Shown piece after piece: positions 15,526-23,975 of a stretch of DNA of 64,000 nucleotides; the stretch's first letter is position 1; every line of letters begins with the position of its first letter. This DNA comes from Mumia sp050632745 (lineage in GTDB: Bacteria; Actinomycetota; Actinomycetes; Propionibacteriales; Nocardioidaceae). A model generated the notes under the pieces. That model searched no databases. It was not told where the DNA came from and saw only the letters and a program-made list of their open reading frames with translations. The translations under genes and the position numbers were made by a program. The stretch is from assembly GCF_050632745.1 (NCBI RefSeq), contig NZ_JBODSD010000003.1, positions 310,001 through 374,000 of the forward strand, read 5' to 3'.

Positions 15526-16739
15526 CCGTCCCTCGCATCACCGGTGAGGAGCTGGCCGGCCACGGCGCGCTCCCGCTGCTCGTCCTCGGCCCGTCTCTCG
15601 GGACGTCCGCGTCGACGCTGTGGTCGGGTGTGGCCAAGGAGCTCGGCGGCGACTTCCACGTGATCGCGTGGAACCTGCCCGGGCACGTCGATGGGCCGGT
15701 ACGCGCGCCGTTCACGATGGCGGAGCTCGCCGAGGGCGTCCTCGCGTTCGCAGCGGGCGCGGCCGAGGCGCGCGGCGACGAGGTCCTGCGGTTCGCGTAC
15801 GCGGGCGACTCGGTCGGTGGCGCGGTCGGCCTGCAGCTGATGCTGGATGCTCCGGACGCGGTCACGAGCGCGGTGCTGCTGTGCACGGGCGCGAAGATCG
15901 GCGAGCCCGAGATGTGGCACGACCGCGCAGCGACCGTCCGGACGTCGGGGACGCCGGTGATGGTGACGGCGTCCGCCCAGCGGTGGTTCGCGCCGGGGTT
16001 CCTCGAGCGGGAGCCGTCCGTCGGTGCGGCGCTGCTGCACGTGCTCCAGTCGGCCGACGCGGAGGGGTACGCGCAGGTGTGCGAGGCGCTGGCGGCGTTC
16101 GACGTACGCGACCGGCTCGGCGAGATCACGGCACCGGTGCTCGCGATCGCGGGCGCGCACGACGTCGCGACCCCGCCGGCGAACCTGGAGGAGATCGCGG
16201 GTGGTGTCCAGGACGGACGTCTCGTGGTCCTCGACGACGTGGCGCACCTCGCCCCCGCGGAGGCACCAGCCGAGGTCTCGTCCGCGATTCGAAGCGTTGC
16301 AGTTGGTTCTGGGAGCGCTGAAGCGACGGAAACCCTTCAAGACGCGGACGGGGACGGGGCGGATGGGGCGTACGCGCGGGGCATGGAGGTGCGGCGGGCG
16401 GTGCTCGGGGACGCGCACGTGGACCGCGCCACGGCGAAGGCTGACGAGCTGACCCGCCCGTTCCAGGAGCTCATCACCCGCTACGCGTGGGGCGACGTCT
16501 GGGGCCGGGACGGGCTCGACCGCCGGAGCCGCTCGATGATCACCCTCGCGCTGCTGGCCGCGCTGGGCCACGAGAACGAGCTCGCGATGCACGTCCGCGC
16601 CGCCCTCCGCAACGGCCTGAGCCGCGAGGAGATCGCCGAGGTGCTCCTGCACACCGGCGTCTACGCCGGCGTCCCGGTCACCAACACCGCGCTCGCCGTG
16701 ATGCAGCGCGTGTTCGCCGACCTCGACGCCGAGGCGTGA
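15522..16739 (+). CDS. pcaL: PcaL fusion: 3-oxoadipate enol-lactonase / 4-carboxymuconolactone decarboxylase
   Basis: 405-residue fusion. The N-terminal alpha/beta-hydrolase (1-~252, PcaD) has nucleophile S97 in AGDSVGG, an acid in AGAHDVATP (~211) and a histidine in DDVAHLAP. The C-terminal decarboxylase (~285-405, PcaC) carries LLAALGHENELAMHVRAALRNG and EVLLHTGVYAG. Together they turn 4-carboxymuconolactone into 3-oxoadipate. Codons 253-277 of the linker (16279-16350) are a copy of a 72-bp palindromic repeat found elsewhere in the window, inserted with frame kept. Last gene of pcaHGBL; pcaF follows after a 63-bp gap with its own operator. Confidence 0.94.
   Translation: MTVPRITGEELAGHGALPLLVLGPSLGTSASTLWSGVAKELGGDFHVIAWNLPGHVDGPVRAPFTMAELAEGVLAFAAGAAEARGDEVLRFAYAGDSVGGAVGLQLMLDAPDAVTSAVLLCTGAKIGEPEMWHDRAATVRTSGTPVMVTASAQRWFAPGFLEREPSVGAALLHVLQSADAEGYAQVCEALAAFDVRDRLGEITAPVLAIAGAHDVATPPANLEEIAGGVQDGRLVVLDDVAHLAPAEAPAEVSSAIRSVAVGSGSAEATETLQDADGDGADGAYARGMEVRRAVLGDAHVDRATAKADELTRPFQELITRYAWGDVWGRDGLDRRSRSMITLALLAALGHENELAMHVRAALRNGLSREEIAEVLLHTGVYAGVPVTNTALAVMQRVFADLDAEA
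16279..16350. repeat. 72-bp palindromic repeat, copy A, inside pcaL
   Basis: Begins CGTCCGCG and ends ACGCGGACG, with internal GAAGCGTT near the left and AACCCTTCAAGACG on the right. It matches the intergenic copies at 46566-46637 and 50558-50628 in length, ends and arm sequence. At 72 bp it adds exactly 24 codons without a stop, in the linker between the two PcaL domains. It is more diverged than the other two copies. Confidence 0.8.
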
Positions 16740-16764
16740 TAGCCTGTTCACACAACGTACCGAC

Positions 16765-16779
16765 GTTCGCTATGCGAAC
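16765..16779. promoter_or_regulatory. PcaR-type operator upstream of pcaFIJ
   Basis: Perfect dyad GTTCGC-TAT-GCGAAC, 24 nt before the pcaF ATG. A twin, GTTCGC-GTA-GCGAAC, lies between the benzaldehyde dehydrogenase operon and the PcaR-type regulator gene (26450-26464). A TAGCCT box at 16740-16745 could be the -10 element, which would put the dyad just downstream of the transcription start, a position fit for repression. Confidence 0.72.
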
Positions 16780-16802
16780 AACGGACGGTCTTGAGGAGTG
16801 CG

Positions 16803-18002
16803 ATGCCTGCCTACGTGTTCGATGCCGTCCGGACGCCTTTCGGCCGCTACGGCGGTGCGCTGTCCGGCGTCCGGCCCGACGACCTGGCCGCCACGGTCGT
16901 CTCCGCGACGCTGAGCCGCTCGCCGCAGCTCGACCCGGAGGCGATCGGCGACGTCGTGTGGGGCAACGCCAACGGCGCCGGTGAGGAGAACCGCAACGTC
17001 GCGCGCATGGCCTCGCTGCTCGCCGGTCTCCCCACGAGCGTCCCCGGCACGACCGTCAACCGCCTCTGCGGCTCCAGCCTCGACGCCGCGATCGCCGGGT
17101 CGCGCGCCCTCGAGTCCGGCGACGCCGACGTGGTCCTCACCGGCGGCGTCGAGTCCATGAGCCGTGCCCCGTGGGTCATGCCGAAGCCGGCGCGCGCCTT
17201 CCCCGCCGGCAACGTCGAGGCCGTCTCCACCACGCTGGGCTGGCGCCTGGTGAACCCGCGGATGCCGAAGGAGTGGACGATCTCCCTCGGCGAGTGCAAC
17301 GAGCAGCTCCAGGAGCGCTTCGGCATCAGCCGTGAGCGGCAGGACGCGTTCGCCGCCACGTCGCACCAGCGCGCGCACGCCGCCTGGGAGGCCGGCCACT
17401 ACGACGACCTCGTGGTCCCCGTCGACGGCGTCGACCTCGCGCGCGACGAAGGCATCCGCCCCGGGTCCACCCCCGAGACGCTCGCCAGGCTCAAGCCGTC
17501 GTTCCGCCCCGACGGCACGATCACGGCCGGCAACGCCTCTCCGCTCAACGACGGCGCCTCCGCCGTCCTCCTCGGCTCCGAGCGCGGCGCCGAGCTCATC
17601 GGACGCGACCCCGTGGCGCGCATCGCCGGGCGCGGGGTGATGGCGCTCGACCCGCAGGAGTTCGGGTACGCCCCGGTCGAGGCGGCCAACCGCGCTCTCG
17701 CCCGTGCCGGGATCGGCTGGGACCAGGTCGGCGCCGTCGAGCTCAACGAGGCGTTCGCCGTCCAGAGCCTCGCCTGCGTCGACGCGTGGCCGATCGACCC
17801 TGAGATCGTCAACCAGTGGGGCGGCGCGATCGCGATCGGTCACCCGCTCGGTGCGTCGGGAGGTCGCATCCTCGGCACGCTCGCCGCGGTGCTGCGGGCG
17901 ACGAACCAGCGCTGGGGCGTCGCCGGCATCTGCATCGGCGTCGGCCAGGGCCTGGCCGTGGTCCTCGAGAACACCGCCTCCTCCGGGAACGGGGCCGCCT
18001 GA
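16803..18002 (+). CDS. pcaF: 3-oxoadipyl-CoA thiolase
   Basis: 399-residue thiolase. The acylation cysteine is in NRLCGSSLDAAIAGSRAL (~88), the second histidine in GGAIAIGHPLGASGGRIL (~352) and the last cysteine in GICIGVGQGLAVVLE (~381). With CoA it cleaves 3-oxoadipyl-CoA to succinyl-CoA and acetyl-CoA, the last step of the pathway. ATG 16803 is preferred over an upstream TTG because GAGGAG lies 5 nt before it. First gene of pcaFIJ, overlapping pcaI (TGATG); an operator dyad precedes it. Confidence 0.94.
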   Translation: MPAYVFDAVRTPFGRYGGALSGVRPDDLAATVVSATLSRSPQLDPEAIGDVVWGNANGAGEENRNVARMASLLAGLPTSVPGTTVNRLCGSSLDAAIAGSRALESGDADVVLTGGVESMSRAPWVMPKPARAFPAGNVEAVSTTLGWRLVNPRMPKEWTISLGECNEQLQERFGISRERQDAFAATSHQRAHAAWEAGHYDDLVVPVDGVDLARDEGIRPGSTPETLARLKPSFRPDGTITAGNASPLNDGASAVLLGSERGAELIGRDPVARIAGRGVMALDPQEFGYAPVEAANRALARAGIGWDQVGAVELNEAFAVQSLACVDAWPIDPEIVNQWGGAIAIGHPLGASGGRILGTLAAVLRATNQRWGVAGICIGVGQGLAVVLENTASSGNGAA

Positions 18003-18694
18003 TGCAGGTGCTCGACGTCGACGCGGCGCTCGCGGACGTGCCCGACGGGGCCACGGTCCTCATCGGCGGCTTCGGCAAGGCGGGCATGCCGTTCACGCTC
18101 ATCGACGCGCTCATCCGCCAGGGCGCTGGCGACCTCACGGTGGTGAGCAACAACGCCGGCAACGGCGACACGGGCCTCGCGGCGCTGCTCGCGGCGGGGC
18201 GGGTGCGCAAGATGATCTGCTCGTTCCCGCGGCAGTCCGACTCGTACGTCTTCGACGACCTCTACAAGGCCGGCAAGATCGAGCTCGAGGTCGTCCCGCA
18301 GGGCAACCTCGCCGAGCGGATGCGGGCCGCGGGCGCGGGGATCGGGGCGTTCTTCACGCCGACCGGCTACGGCACCATGCTCGCGGAGGGCAAGGAGACC
18401 CGGACGATCGAGGGGCGCGACTACGTGCTCGAGCACCCGCTGCGCGGAGACGTCGCGCTCATCGCCGCTCGCCGCGCCGACACCGCCGGCAACCTCGTCT
18501 TCCACAAGACCGCCCGCAACTTCGGTCCGGTGATGGCGACCGCCGCGTCGACCACGATCGCCGAGGTCGACGACGTCGTCGAGGCGGGCGGGCTCGACCC
18601 GGAGGTCGTGGTGACCCCGGGCATCTTCGTCGACCGCGTCGTCGCGGTGGGCGCGGAGCAGCGCGTCGCCGCTCGGGAAGGAGCAGCAGGATGA
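18002..18694 (+). CDS. pcaI: 3-oxoadipate CoA-transferase subunit A
   Basis: 230-residue alpha subunit of a class I CoA-transferase. Hallmarks are VLIGGFGKAGMPFTLIDALI (20-39, the glycine-rich CoA loop) and GNLAERMRAAGAGIGAFFTPTGYGT (~100-124). With PcaJ it moves CoA from succinyl-CoA to 3-oxoadipate. The start overlaps the pcaF stop by one base and its stop overlaps the pcaJ start, so the three genes are a tight operon. A general 3-oxoacid transferase role is possible, but the neighbourhood decides for oxoadipate. Confidence 0.93.
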   Translation: MQVLDVDAALADVPDGATVLIGGFGKAGMPFTLIDALIRQGAGDLTVVSNNAGNGDTGLAALLAAGRVRKMICSFPRQSDSYVFDDLYKAGKIELEVVPQGNLAERMRAAGAGIGAFFTPTGYGTMLAEGKETRTIEGRDYVLEHPLRGDVALIAARRADTAGNLVFHKTARNFGPVMATAASTTIAEVDDVVEAGGLDPEVVVTPGIFVDRVVAVGAEQRVAAREGAAG

Positions 18695-19380
18695 CCGTCG
18701 ACACCGCCGAGGCCCAGGCCACCGTCGAGGACGCCGACCGCGACCCCCTCTCGCGCGACGAGATGGCGCAGCTCGTCGCCCGCGACATCCCGGACGGTGC
18801 CTTCGTCAACCTCGGGATCGGCCAGCCCACGCGGGTCGCCGACCACCTCCCGCCGGAGCGCGGCATCGTCCTGCACACCGAGAACGGCATGCTCGGCATG
18901 GGACCGGTCGCCGAGGGCGACGAGGTCGACCCCGACCTCCTCAACGCCGGCAAGGTGCCCGTCACCGAGCTGCCGGGCGCCTCCTACTTCCACCACGCCG
19001 ACTCGTTCGCGATGATGCGTGGCGGTCACCTCGACGTGTGCGTGCTCGGCGCGTTCCAGGTGTCGCAGCACGGCGACCTCGCCAACTGGCATACGGGTGC
19101 CGAGGACGCGATCCCGGCAGTCGGCGGCGCGATGGACCTCGCCGTCGGGGCGAAGGACGTCTTCGTGATGATGACGCTCTTCGCCAAGGACGGCTCGAGC
19201 AAGCTCGTCGACGCGCTCTCGTACCCGGTCACGGGGCTCGCGTGCGTCAGCCGCGTCTACACCGAGCTCGGCGTCTTCGACGTCGGTCCGCAGGGCGTGA
19301 CCGTGCGCGAGACGTACGGCACCTCCGTCGACGCGCTCCGCGAGCGTCTGCCGGTCGAGGTCCGGCGGCTCGAGGACTGA
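18691..19380 (+). CDS. pcaJ: 3-oxoadipate CoA-transferase subunit B
   Basis: 229-residue beta subunit. The catalytic glutamate that forms the CoA-thioester intermediate lies in VLHTENGMLGMGP (~66), with the preceding FVNLGIGQPT loop. It forms a complex with PcaI. ATG 18691 overlaps the pcaI stop by 4 nt. It is the last gene of pcaFIJ; a VOC gene begins 10 nt later and may be read through. Confidence 0.94.
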   Translation: MTVDTAEAQATVEDADRDPLSRDEMAQLVARDIPDGAFVNLGIGQPTRVADHLPPERGIVLHTENGMLGMGPVAEGDEVDPDLLNAGKVPVTELPGASYFHHADSFAMMRGGHLDVCVLGAFQVSQHGDLANWHTGAEDAIPAVGGAMDLAVGAKDVFVMMTLFAKDGSSKLVDALSYPVTGLACVSRVYTELGVFDVGPQGVTVRETYGTSVDALRERLPVEVRRLED

Positions 19381-19390
19381 GAGCAAGACC

Positions 19391-19828
19391 GTGGCGACGA
19401 CGTGGGGACTGACGATCGACTGCGAGAGCCCCGCCCGCGTCGCCGCGTTCTGGTCGCTCGCGCTCGGCTACGTCGAGCCGGAGCCGCCCGCCGGACACGA
19501 GTCCTGGCAGGCGTGGCTGTCCGCCCAGGGCGTGCCTGAGGCGGAGTGGGACGACGGCGCCTATCTCGCGTCACCGGACGGGAACGGTCCCACGCTGTCG
19601 TTCCTCAAGGTCCCGGAGCGCAAGCAGGTCAAGAACCGGCTCCACCTCGACCTCAAGGTTTCCGGTGGCCGCGAGGTCGCGCAGGACCAGCGCGAGGCGG
19701 CGATCCGCGCGACGGTCTCGCGGCTGTGCGACGTGGGCGCCTCCGTCGTCACCGAGCACGCCGAGGCGGGCTCACTCGACCACATCGTGATGGCAGACCC
19801 CGAGGGCAACGAGTTCTGCGTCGTGTGA
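19391..19828 (+). CDS. VOC-family glyoxalase-like protein
   Basis: 145-residue glyoxalase-like (Glyoxalase_6 type) protein. TWGLTIDCESPARVAAFWSLALGYVEPEPP opens the first module, NRLHLDLKV starts the second, and the end DHIVMADPEGNEFCVV holds the usual metal-site glutamate. GTG 19391 lies 10 nt after pcaJ, so it may be cotranscribed with the pca genes, but nothing links it chemically to the pathway. Function not assignable. Confidence 0.82.
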   Translation: MATTWGLTIDCESPARVAAFWSLALGYVEPEPPAGHESWQAWLSAQGVPEAEWDDGAYLASPDGNGPTLSFLKVPERKQVKNRLHLDLKVSGGREVAQDQREAAIRATVSRLCDVGASVVTEHAEAGSLDHIVMADPEGNEFCVV

Positions 19829-19867
19829 CGCGGACGGGCCGTCGTACGACCGCTCCCGTACGCACAC

Positions 19868-19914
19868 GCGTGCCCGCATCGCCTCCCCGGGGGTTGGACG
19901 CGATACGGGCACGC
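19868..19914. terminator. Bidirectional hairpin terminator
   Basis: Arms of about 14 bp (GCGTGCCCGCATCG and CGATACGGGCACGC, one mismatch) around a 19-nt loop, in the 99-bp gap between the convergent VOC and benzoylformate decarboxylase genes. No U-tract, as is usual in high-GC actinomycetes. Confidence 0.75.
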
Positions 19915-19927
19915 AGTCGGTGTCGCG

Positions 19928-21574
19928 CTACGGCGCGAAGCTCGTGTCGGGCGCGACCGCGACCTCGACGACGAGCGGACCTCCCGGTTCGGCGAGCCGC
20001 GCGGCCGCCGCGGTGAGGGTCTCGGTGAGCGTGGCCGCGTCGTCCACGCAGACCACCCGGCAGCCGAGCGCCTCGGCGATCCGGCCGACCGAGACCTCGG
20101 CGAAGGAAGGCCACGGCGGCTTGCCGTGGACCCGCTCGGCCAGGCGGTCCATCACCGCGTAGCCGCCGTTCGCCATCACGATCCACAGCACCCCGACGTC
20201 GCGGTGCGCTGCCGTCCACAGCGACTGCACGGCGTACATCGCCGACCCGTCCCCCACGACCGCCACGACCGGGCGCTCGGGGACCGCCATCTTCAGGCCG
20301 ATCGCGGCGGGCATCGCGAAGCCGAGTCCGCCCATCGCGGCCGACACGAAGCCGAGCGGCTCGCGGGCCGGGACCATCGCCTGCAGCAGCGGCCGCGACG
20401 AGGGTGACTCCTCGACGAGGATCGTGTCGCGCGGGAGGACGTCGGCCAGGACTTGGAAGACGTCGGCGGAGCGGAGGGGGGCCGACGGTGACCCGGCGAC
20501 GCCAGGCGCCGACCCGATGACGCCGGACGGTGACCCGGTGACGCCAGACGGTGACCCGCGGTCGGGTGGAGGTGGGCCCAGGACGGCGACCAGCGCGCGT
20601 ACGACCTCGGCCGGGTCGGCGACCAGCGCGAGGTCGGCGGGCGACCGGTACGCCTCGTCCGGGTCCGCGGTGACCACCGCGACGCGCAGTCCCGGGGGGA
20701 CGAGCGGGCCCTCGGCGTACGGGTACTGGCGCAGCGCCGCGCACCCCACGACCAGCAGCAGGTCGGCGTCCGCCAGAGCCTCCCGCACGCGCGGTCGGTC
20801 CGCCGGGAGGTGGCCGGCGAACAGGGGGTGGTCCTGCGGGAACCCCGCGCGGGCGCCGAACGGCTCCTGCCAGACCGGTGCCTCGATCCGCTCCGCGAGC
20901 GCGACCAGCGCGTCCCAGCCGTCGCGGCTGTCGTTGCCCGACCCGGCGACCACGACGGGGTGCGAGGCTCCGGCCACGAGGCGGGCCAGGTCACCGACGT
21001 CGAGGGTCCCGGGCGCCGGCGTGCGGACGACGCGGGCCGAGGACACGTCGACCGGGTCGTACGCGGCCTCCCAGTCGTCCATCGGCACGACCACGATCAC
21101 CGGACCCTGGTCGCGCCGCGCGCGGTGGGCCGCACGGTCGATCGCCGACGGCACGTCCTGCGCTCGCACCGGCGTGAGGACGTCGAGCGGGTAGTCGCCG
21201 GCGAGACCCTCGAGGCGTCCCGCGAGGAACGGCTCGAGCGCGAGGTGCCGCCGGTCCTGCTGGCCGACCACGACCACCATCGGCGCGTGGTTGACCCGCG
21301 CCGTGGCGATCGCCCCGACCGCGTTGCCGAGGCCGGCGGTGGTGTGCAGCAGCACGAACGCGGGCTCGCGCCGCGCGATCGCCCACCCCGACGCCACTCC
21401 GACGACCGAGCCCTCGTGCAGGGCGAGGACGAAGTCGAGGTCGTCGGGCAGGTCGACGAGGAACGCCACCTCGGTGGAGCCGGGGTTGGAGAAGATCGTC
21501 GTCATGGCGTGGCGGCGCATGACGTCGTACGTCGCCGCGCGGACCGTTCGCGAGGCCGCGGCAGGGTCACCCAT
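19928..21574 (-). CDS. Benzoylformate decarboxylase-like ThDP enzyme
   Basis: 548-residue ThDP decarboxylase. Against Pseudomonas putida MdlC (aligned from memory) the catalytic S33 (SNPGS), E54 (ALHEGSVVG) and H77 (LLHTTAGLGN) are kept, but the H281 position is Y284. The ThDP/Mg motif GDGSAMYAVQSLWTAAHRD is near 437. The family decarboxylates benzoylformate to benzaldehyde. Between middle and C-terminal domains lies a Gly-Ser-Pro linker (~340-366) made of 21-bp repeats. It is last in the ABC transporter/benzaldehyde dehydrogenase operon, overlapping the ATPase gene by 8 nt. A 4-hydroxy or other ring-substituted substrate is possible. Confidence 0.85.
   Translation of the reverse strand: MGDPAAASRTVRAATYDVMRRHAMTTIFSNPGSTEVAFLVDLPDDLDFVLALHEGSVVGVASGWAIARREPAFVLLHTTAGLGNAVGAIATARVNHAPMVVVVGQQDRRHLALEPFLAGRLEGLAGDYPLDVLTPVRAQDVPSAIDRAAHRARRDQGPVIVVVPMDDWEAAYDPVDVSSARVVRTPAPGTLDVGDLARLVAGASHPVVVAGSGNDSRDGWDALVALAERIEAPVWQEPFGARAGFPQDHPLFAGHLPADRPRVREALADADLLLVVGCAALRQYPYAEGPLVPPGLRVAVVTADPDEAYRSPADLALVADPAEVVRALVAVLGPPPPDRGSPSGVTGSPSGVIGSAPGVAGSPSAPLRSADVFQVLADVLPRDTILVEESPSSRPLLQAMVPAREPLGFVSAAMGGLGFAMPAAIGLKMAVPERPVVAVVGDGSAMYAVQSLWTAAHRDVGVLWIVMANGGYAVMDRLAERVHGKPPWPSFAEVSVGRIAEALGCRVVCVDDAATLTETLTAAAARLAEPGGPLVVEVAVAPDTSFAP
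20484..20564. repeat. 21-bp tandem repeat in the benzoylformate decarboxylase gene
   Basis: Almost four 21-nt units built on GACGGTGACCCGGTGACGCC (+ strand), encoding GSPSGV-type heptapeptides in the interdomain linker. Units keep the frame, so copy number could vary without breaking the protein. Confidence 0.85.
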
Positions 21575-22418
21575 CGGTGGTGCCCGCCCCCGCGCCGCGC
21601 TTGGCCTTCTGGATCTCCGCGTACACGTGGGTCCGCAGCTCGGTGAACCGCGGCAGCGACCGCGTCGTGAGCTGGTCGCGGTCGGCCGGCAGGTCGATCG
21701 CGAGGTCCTCCTGCACGACCGTCGGCGAGTTCGAGAGGATCAGCACCCTCTCGCCGAGGTAGACCGACTCGTCGATGTCGTGGGTGATGAAGAGGACGGT
21801 GACGCCCAGCTCCTTCCACACCCGGCGGATGAGGTCCTCGAGGTCGGCGCGGGTCTGGGCGTCGACCGCGGCGAACGGCTCGTCCATGAGCAGGACCTCG
21901 GGCTTGTACGCGACCGCGCGCGCGATCGCGACGCGCTGCTGCATGCCGCCCGAGAGCTGCCACGGGTACTTCGACCCGGCGCGGTCGAGGCCGACCGCGT
22001 GCAGCGCCTCCGACACGGCCTTCTGGCGCTCGGCCTTCGGCATGCCGGCGTTCTTGAGCGGCAGCTCGACGTTCTGACGGACGGTCATCCAGGCGAACAG
22101 GCTGCGGCCGTACTCCTGGAAGACGACGGCCATCTTCTTCGGCGGCCCGGTGACCACCGCGCCGTCGAGGGTGACGGTGCCGGCGGTCGGCTCGAGCAGG
22201 CCGGCGATGCACCGCAGCAGCGTGGTCTTGCCGCACCCCGAGGGGCCGACGAGGCAGACCAGCTCTCCCTGGCGGAGCTCGAAGGTCAGGTTGCGCACCG
22301 CCTCCACGTCTCCGGAGTCGGACGAGTAGATCTTCTGCAGCCCCTGGACGGACAGGGCGACCGGAGCGTGGACGTCCTCGCGGGGTCCGGTCTCGATCGT
22401 GGCGCTGTCACCTGCCAT
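21567..22418 (-). CDS. NitT/TauT-type ABC transporter ATP-binding protein
   Basis: 283-residue ATPase with Walker A GPSGCGKTT (~59), Q-loop VVFQEYGRSLFAW, signature LSGGMQQR (~154), Walker B VLLMDEPFAAVD and the switch histidine in FITHDIDES. The SsuB/TauB/NrtD subfamily imports sulfonates, nitrate or small organic anions. With two permeases and a lipoprotein upstream, a benzaldehyde dehydrogenase first and a benzoylformate decarboxylase last, the likely cargo is a phenylglyoxylate- or mandelate-like acid. Overlaps both neighbours. Confidence 0.92.
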   Translation of the reverse strand: MAGDSATIETGPREDVHAPVALSVQGLQKIYSSDSGDVEAVRNLTFELRQGELVCLVGPSGCGKTTLLRCIAGLLEPTAGTVTLDGAVVTGPPKKMAVVFQEYGRSLFAWMTVRQNVELPLKNAGMPKAERQKAVSEALHAVGLDRAGSKYPWQLSGGMQQRVAIARAVAYKPEVLLMDEPFAAVDAQTRADLEDLIRRVWKELGVTVLFITHDIDESVYLGERVLILSNSPTVVQEDLAIDLPADRDQLTTRSLPRFTELRTHVYAEIQKAKRGAGAGTTDG

Positions 22419-23181
22419 GCTGCACCTCCTTCTGGCCGTGGTACCAATGCAGGACTCTGCGCTCGCAGAGCTGGAAGACGAGGGACACCGCCACGCCGAT
22501 CAGCCCGAGCAGGACGATGCCGCTCCACATCTCCGGGACGGCGAACGACCGCTGGAAGACGACGATCGTGAAGCCGAGCCCGGACGACGAGGCGAACATC
22601 TCGGAGATCACCATCAGGATCAGGCCGATGGACAGCGCCTGACGGATGCCCGCCGCCATCTGCGGGGCCGCGCTCGGGAGCACCAGCGTCCGCAGCCGGG
22701 TGAGGCGCTTGAGCCCGTACGTCCTCGCGGTGTCGACGAGCACGGGGTCGACGGCGCGGACGCCCTCGATGGTGTTGAGCAGGACGGGCCAGATCGCGCC
22801 GGAGACGATCACGAGGACCTTCATCCGGTCGTTGACGCCGACGATGAGGATGAGGATCGGCACGAGGACCGGCGGCGGGATCGCCCGGAAGAACTCGAGC
22901 ATCGGTTCGAGCAGCGACCGGATCCAGCGGACGGAGCCGATCCACACGCCGGCGGCGATGCCGAGCACGATCGCGAGCAGCGTCCCCGCGGCGAAGCGGG
23001 CGACGCTGGGGAGCACGTCCTCACGGAACCGGGGCCCGATCCAGGTGTCGACGAAGGTCGTGACGAGCTCGCCCGGCTTCGGGACGTAGAAGTTCGTCGA
23101 GTTGAGGCTGAGGGCCCACCACAGGAGGATGAGCAGCGCCGGCAGGCCGACGGCGTACGCGATCCGCTTCAGGATGCTCAT
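22408..23181 (-). CDS. ABC transporter permease (NitT/TauT family), second subunit
   Basis: 257-residue inner-membrane protein with about six helices (IAYAVGLPALLILLWWAL first). The ATPase-docking EAA-type loop is DTARTYGLKRLTRLRTLVLPSAAPQMAAGIRQAL (~140-175). ATG 23181 is chosen because AGGAGG precedes it and it overlaps the other permease stop; an upstream in-frame GTG is less likely. Pairs with the other permease as a heterodimer. Confidence 0.9.
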   Translation of the reverse strand: MSILKRIAYAVGLPALLILLWWALSLNSTNFYVPKPGELVTTFVDTWIGPRFREDVLPSVARFAAGTLLAIVLGIAAGVWIGSVRWIRSLLEPMLEFFRAIPPPVLVPILILIVGVNDRMKVLVIVSGAIWPVLLNTIEGVRAVDPVLVDTARTYGLKRLTRLRTLVLPSAAPQMAAGIRQALSIGLILMVISEMFASSSGLGFTIVVFQRSFAVPEMWSGIVLLGLIGVAVSLVFQLCERRVLHWYHGQKEVQHGR

Positions 23182-23975
23182 ACGACCTCCTCCCGCCGGA
23201 CGGACACGTGCCACTTCAGGGCCCGCCGCTCGACGAGCCGTGCGATCAGGTTGATGCCCACGCCGATGAGGCCGGTGGCCAGCACGAGGGCGTACATCTC
23301 GGGGACGGCGCCGCCGGACTGCGCGAGCGCGATCTCCGTGCCGAGCCCGCCGCCGCCGATGACGAGCTCACCGGTGATCGTGAGGATGAGGGCGACCGCG
23401 GCGCCGAGGCGCAGGCCGGTCATGACGTACGGGAGCGCCGACGGCCAGACCAGGTAGCGCACGCGGGCGACCCAGCCGAGCCCGAAGCTGCGGACGGTGT
23501 CGGAGGCGACGGGGTCGACGTCGCCCACGCCGTAGAGGACTTGGATCAGCACCTGCCAGAACGCGGCGTACACGACGAGCAGCAGCGTGGACTGCATCGA
23601 CGTGCCGTAGAGAAGGACGGCGAGCGGGATCAGCGCGACCGACGGGATAGGGCGGAGGAACTCGATCGTGGAGTGGGTGACGCGACGCAGGAAGCGGCTC
23701 GGGCCGATGATCAGTCCGAGCACGACCGCGGCGGCGGCGGAGATCGCGAGCCCGATCGCCCACGTCTTCATCGTCTCGCCGACGGCGGTCCAGAACTCCG
23801 GCGTGCGGAGCCGGTCGGCGAGCTCGGCGAGGACCGTCGAGGCCGCGGGGAGGTAGCGCGCCTCGACCAGACCGCTGCGGACCACCAGCTCCCAGGTGAG
23901 GAGGAAGCCGAGGATGCCGAGCAGCCCGAGCACCGCAGACGGCGGGGACGTGGTGGCCGACATGGCTGGGCTCAC
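23178..23975 (-). CDS. ABC transporter permease (NitT/TauT family), first subunit
   Basis: 265-residue permease: VLGLLGILGFLLTWELVV first helix, about six helices in all, and the coupling loop SDTVRSFGLGWVARVRYLVWPSALPYVMTGLRLG. GTG 23975 overlaps the upstream binding-protein stop by 4 nt (GTGA), and ATG 23963 is an alternative; neither has a clear Shine-Dalgarno. Two different permease genes side by side indicate a heterodimeric channel. Confidence 0.9.
   Translation of the reverse strand: MSPAMSATTSPPSAVLGLLGILGFLLTWELVVRSGLVEARYLPAASTVLAELADRLRTPEFWTAVGETMKTWAIGLAISAAAAVVLGLIIGPSRFLRRVTHSTIEFLRPIPSVALIPLAVLLYGTSMQSTLLLVVYAAFWQVLIQVLYGVGDVDPVASDTVRSFGLGWVARVRYLVWPSALPYVMTGLRLGAAVALILTITGELVIGGGGLGTEIALAQSGGAVPEMYALVLATGLIGVGINLIARLVERRALKWHVSVRREEVV

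Noticed and set aside
16279..16350. Possible frameshift or fusion artefact at the PcaD-PcaC junction
   Set aside because: The frame is continuous, both domains are complete, and PcaD-PcaC fusions (PcaL) are well known in actinomycetes; the odd linker is explained by the repeat copy.
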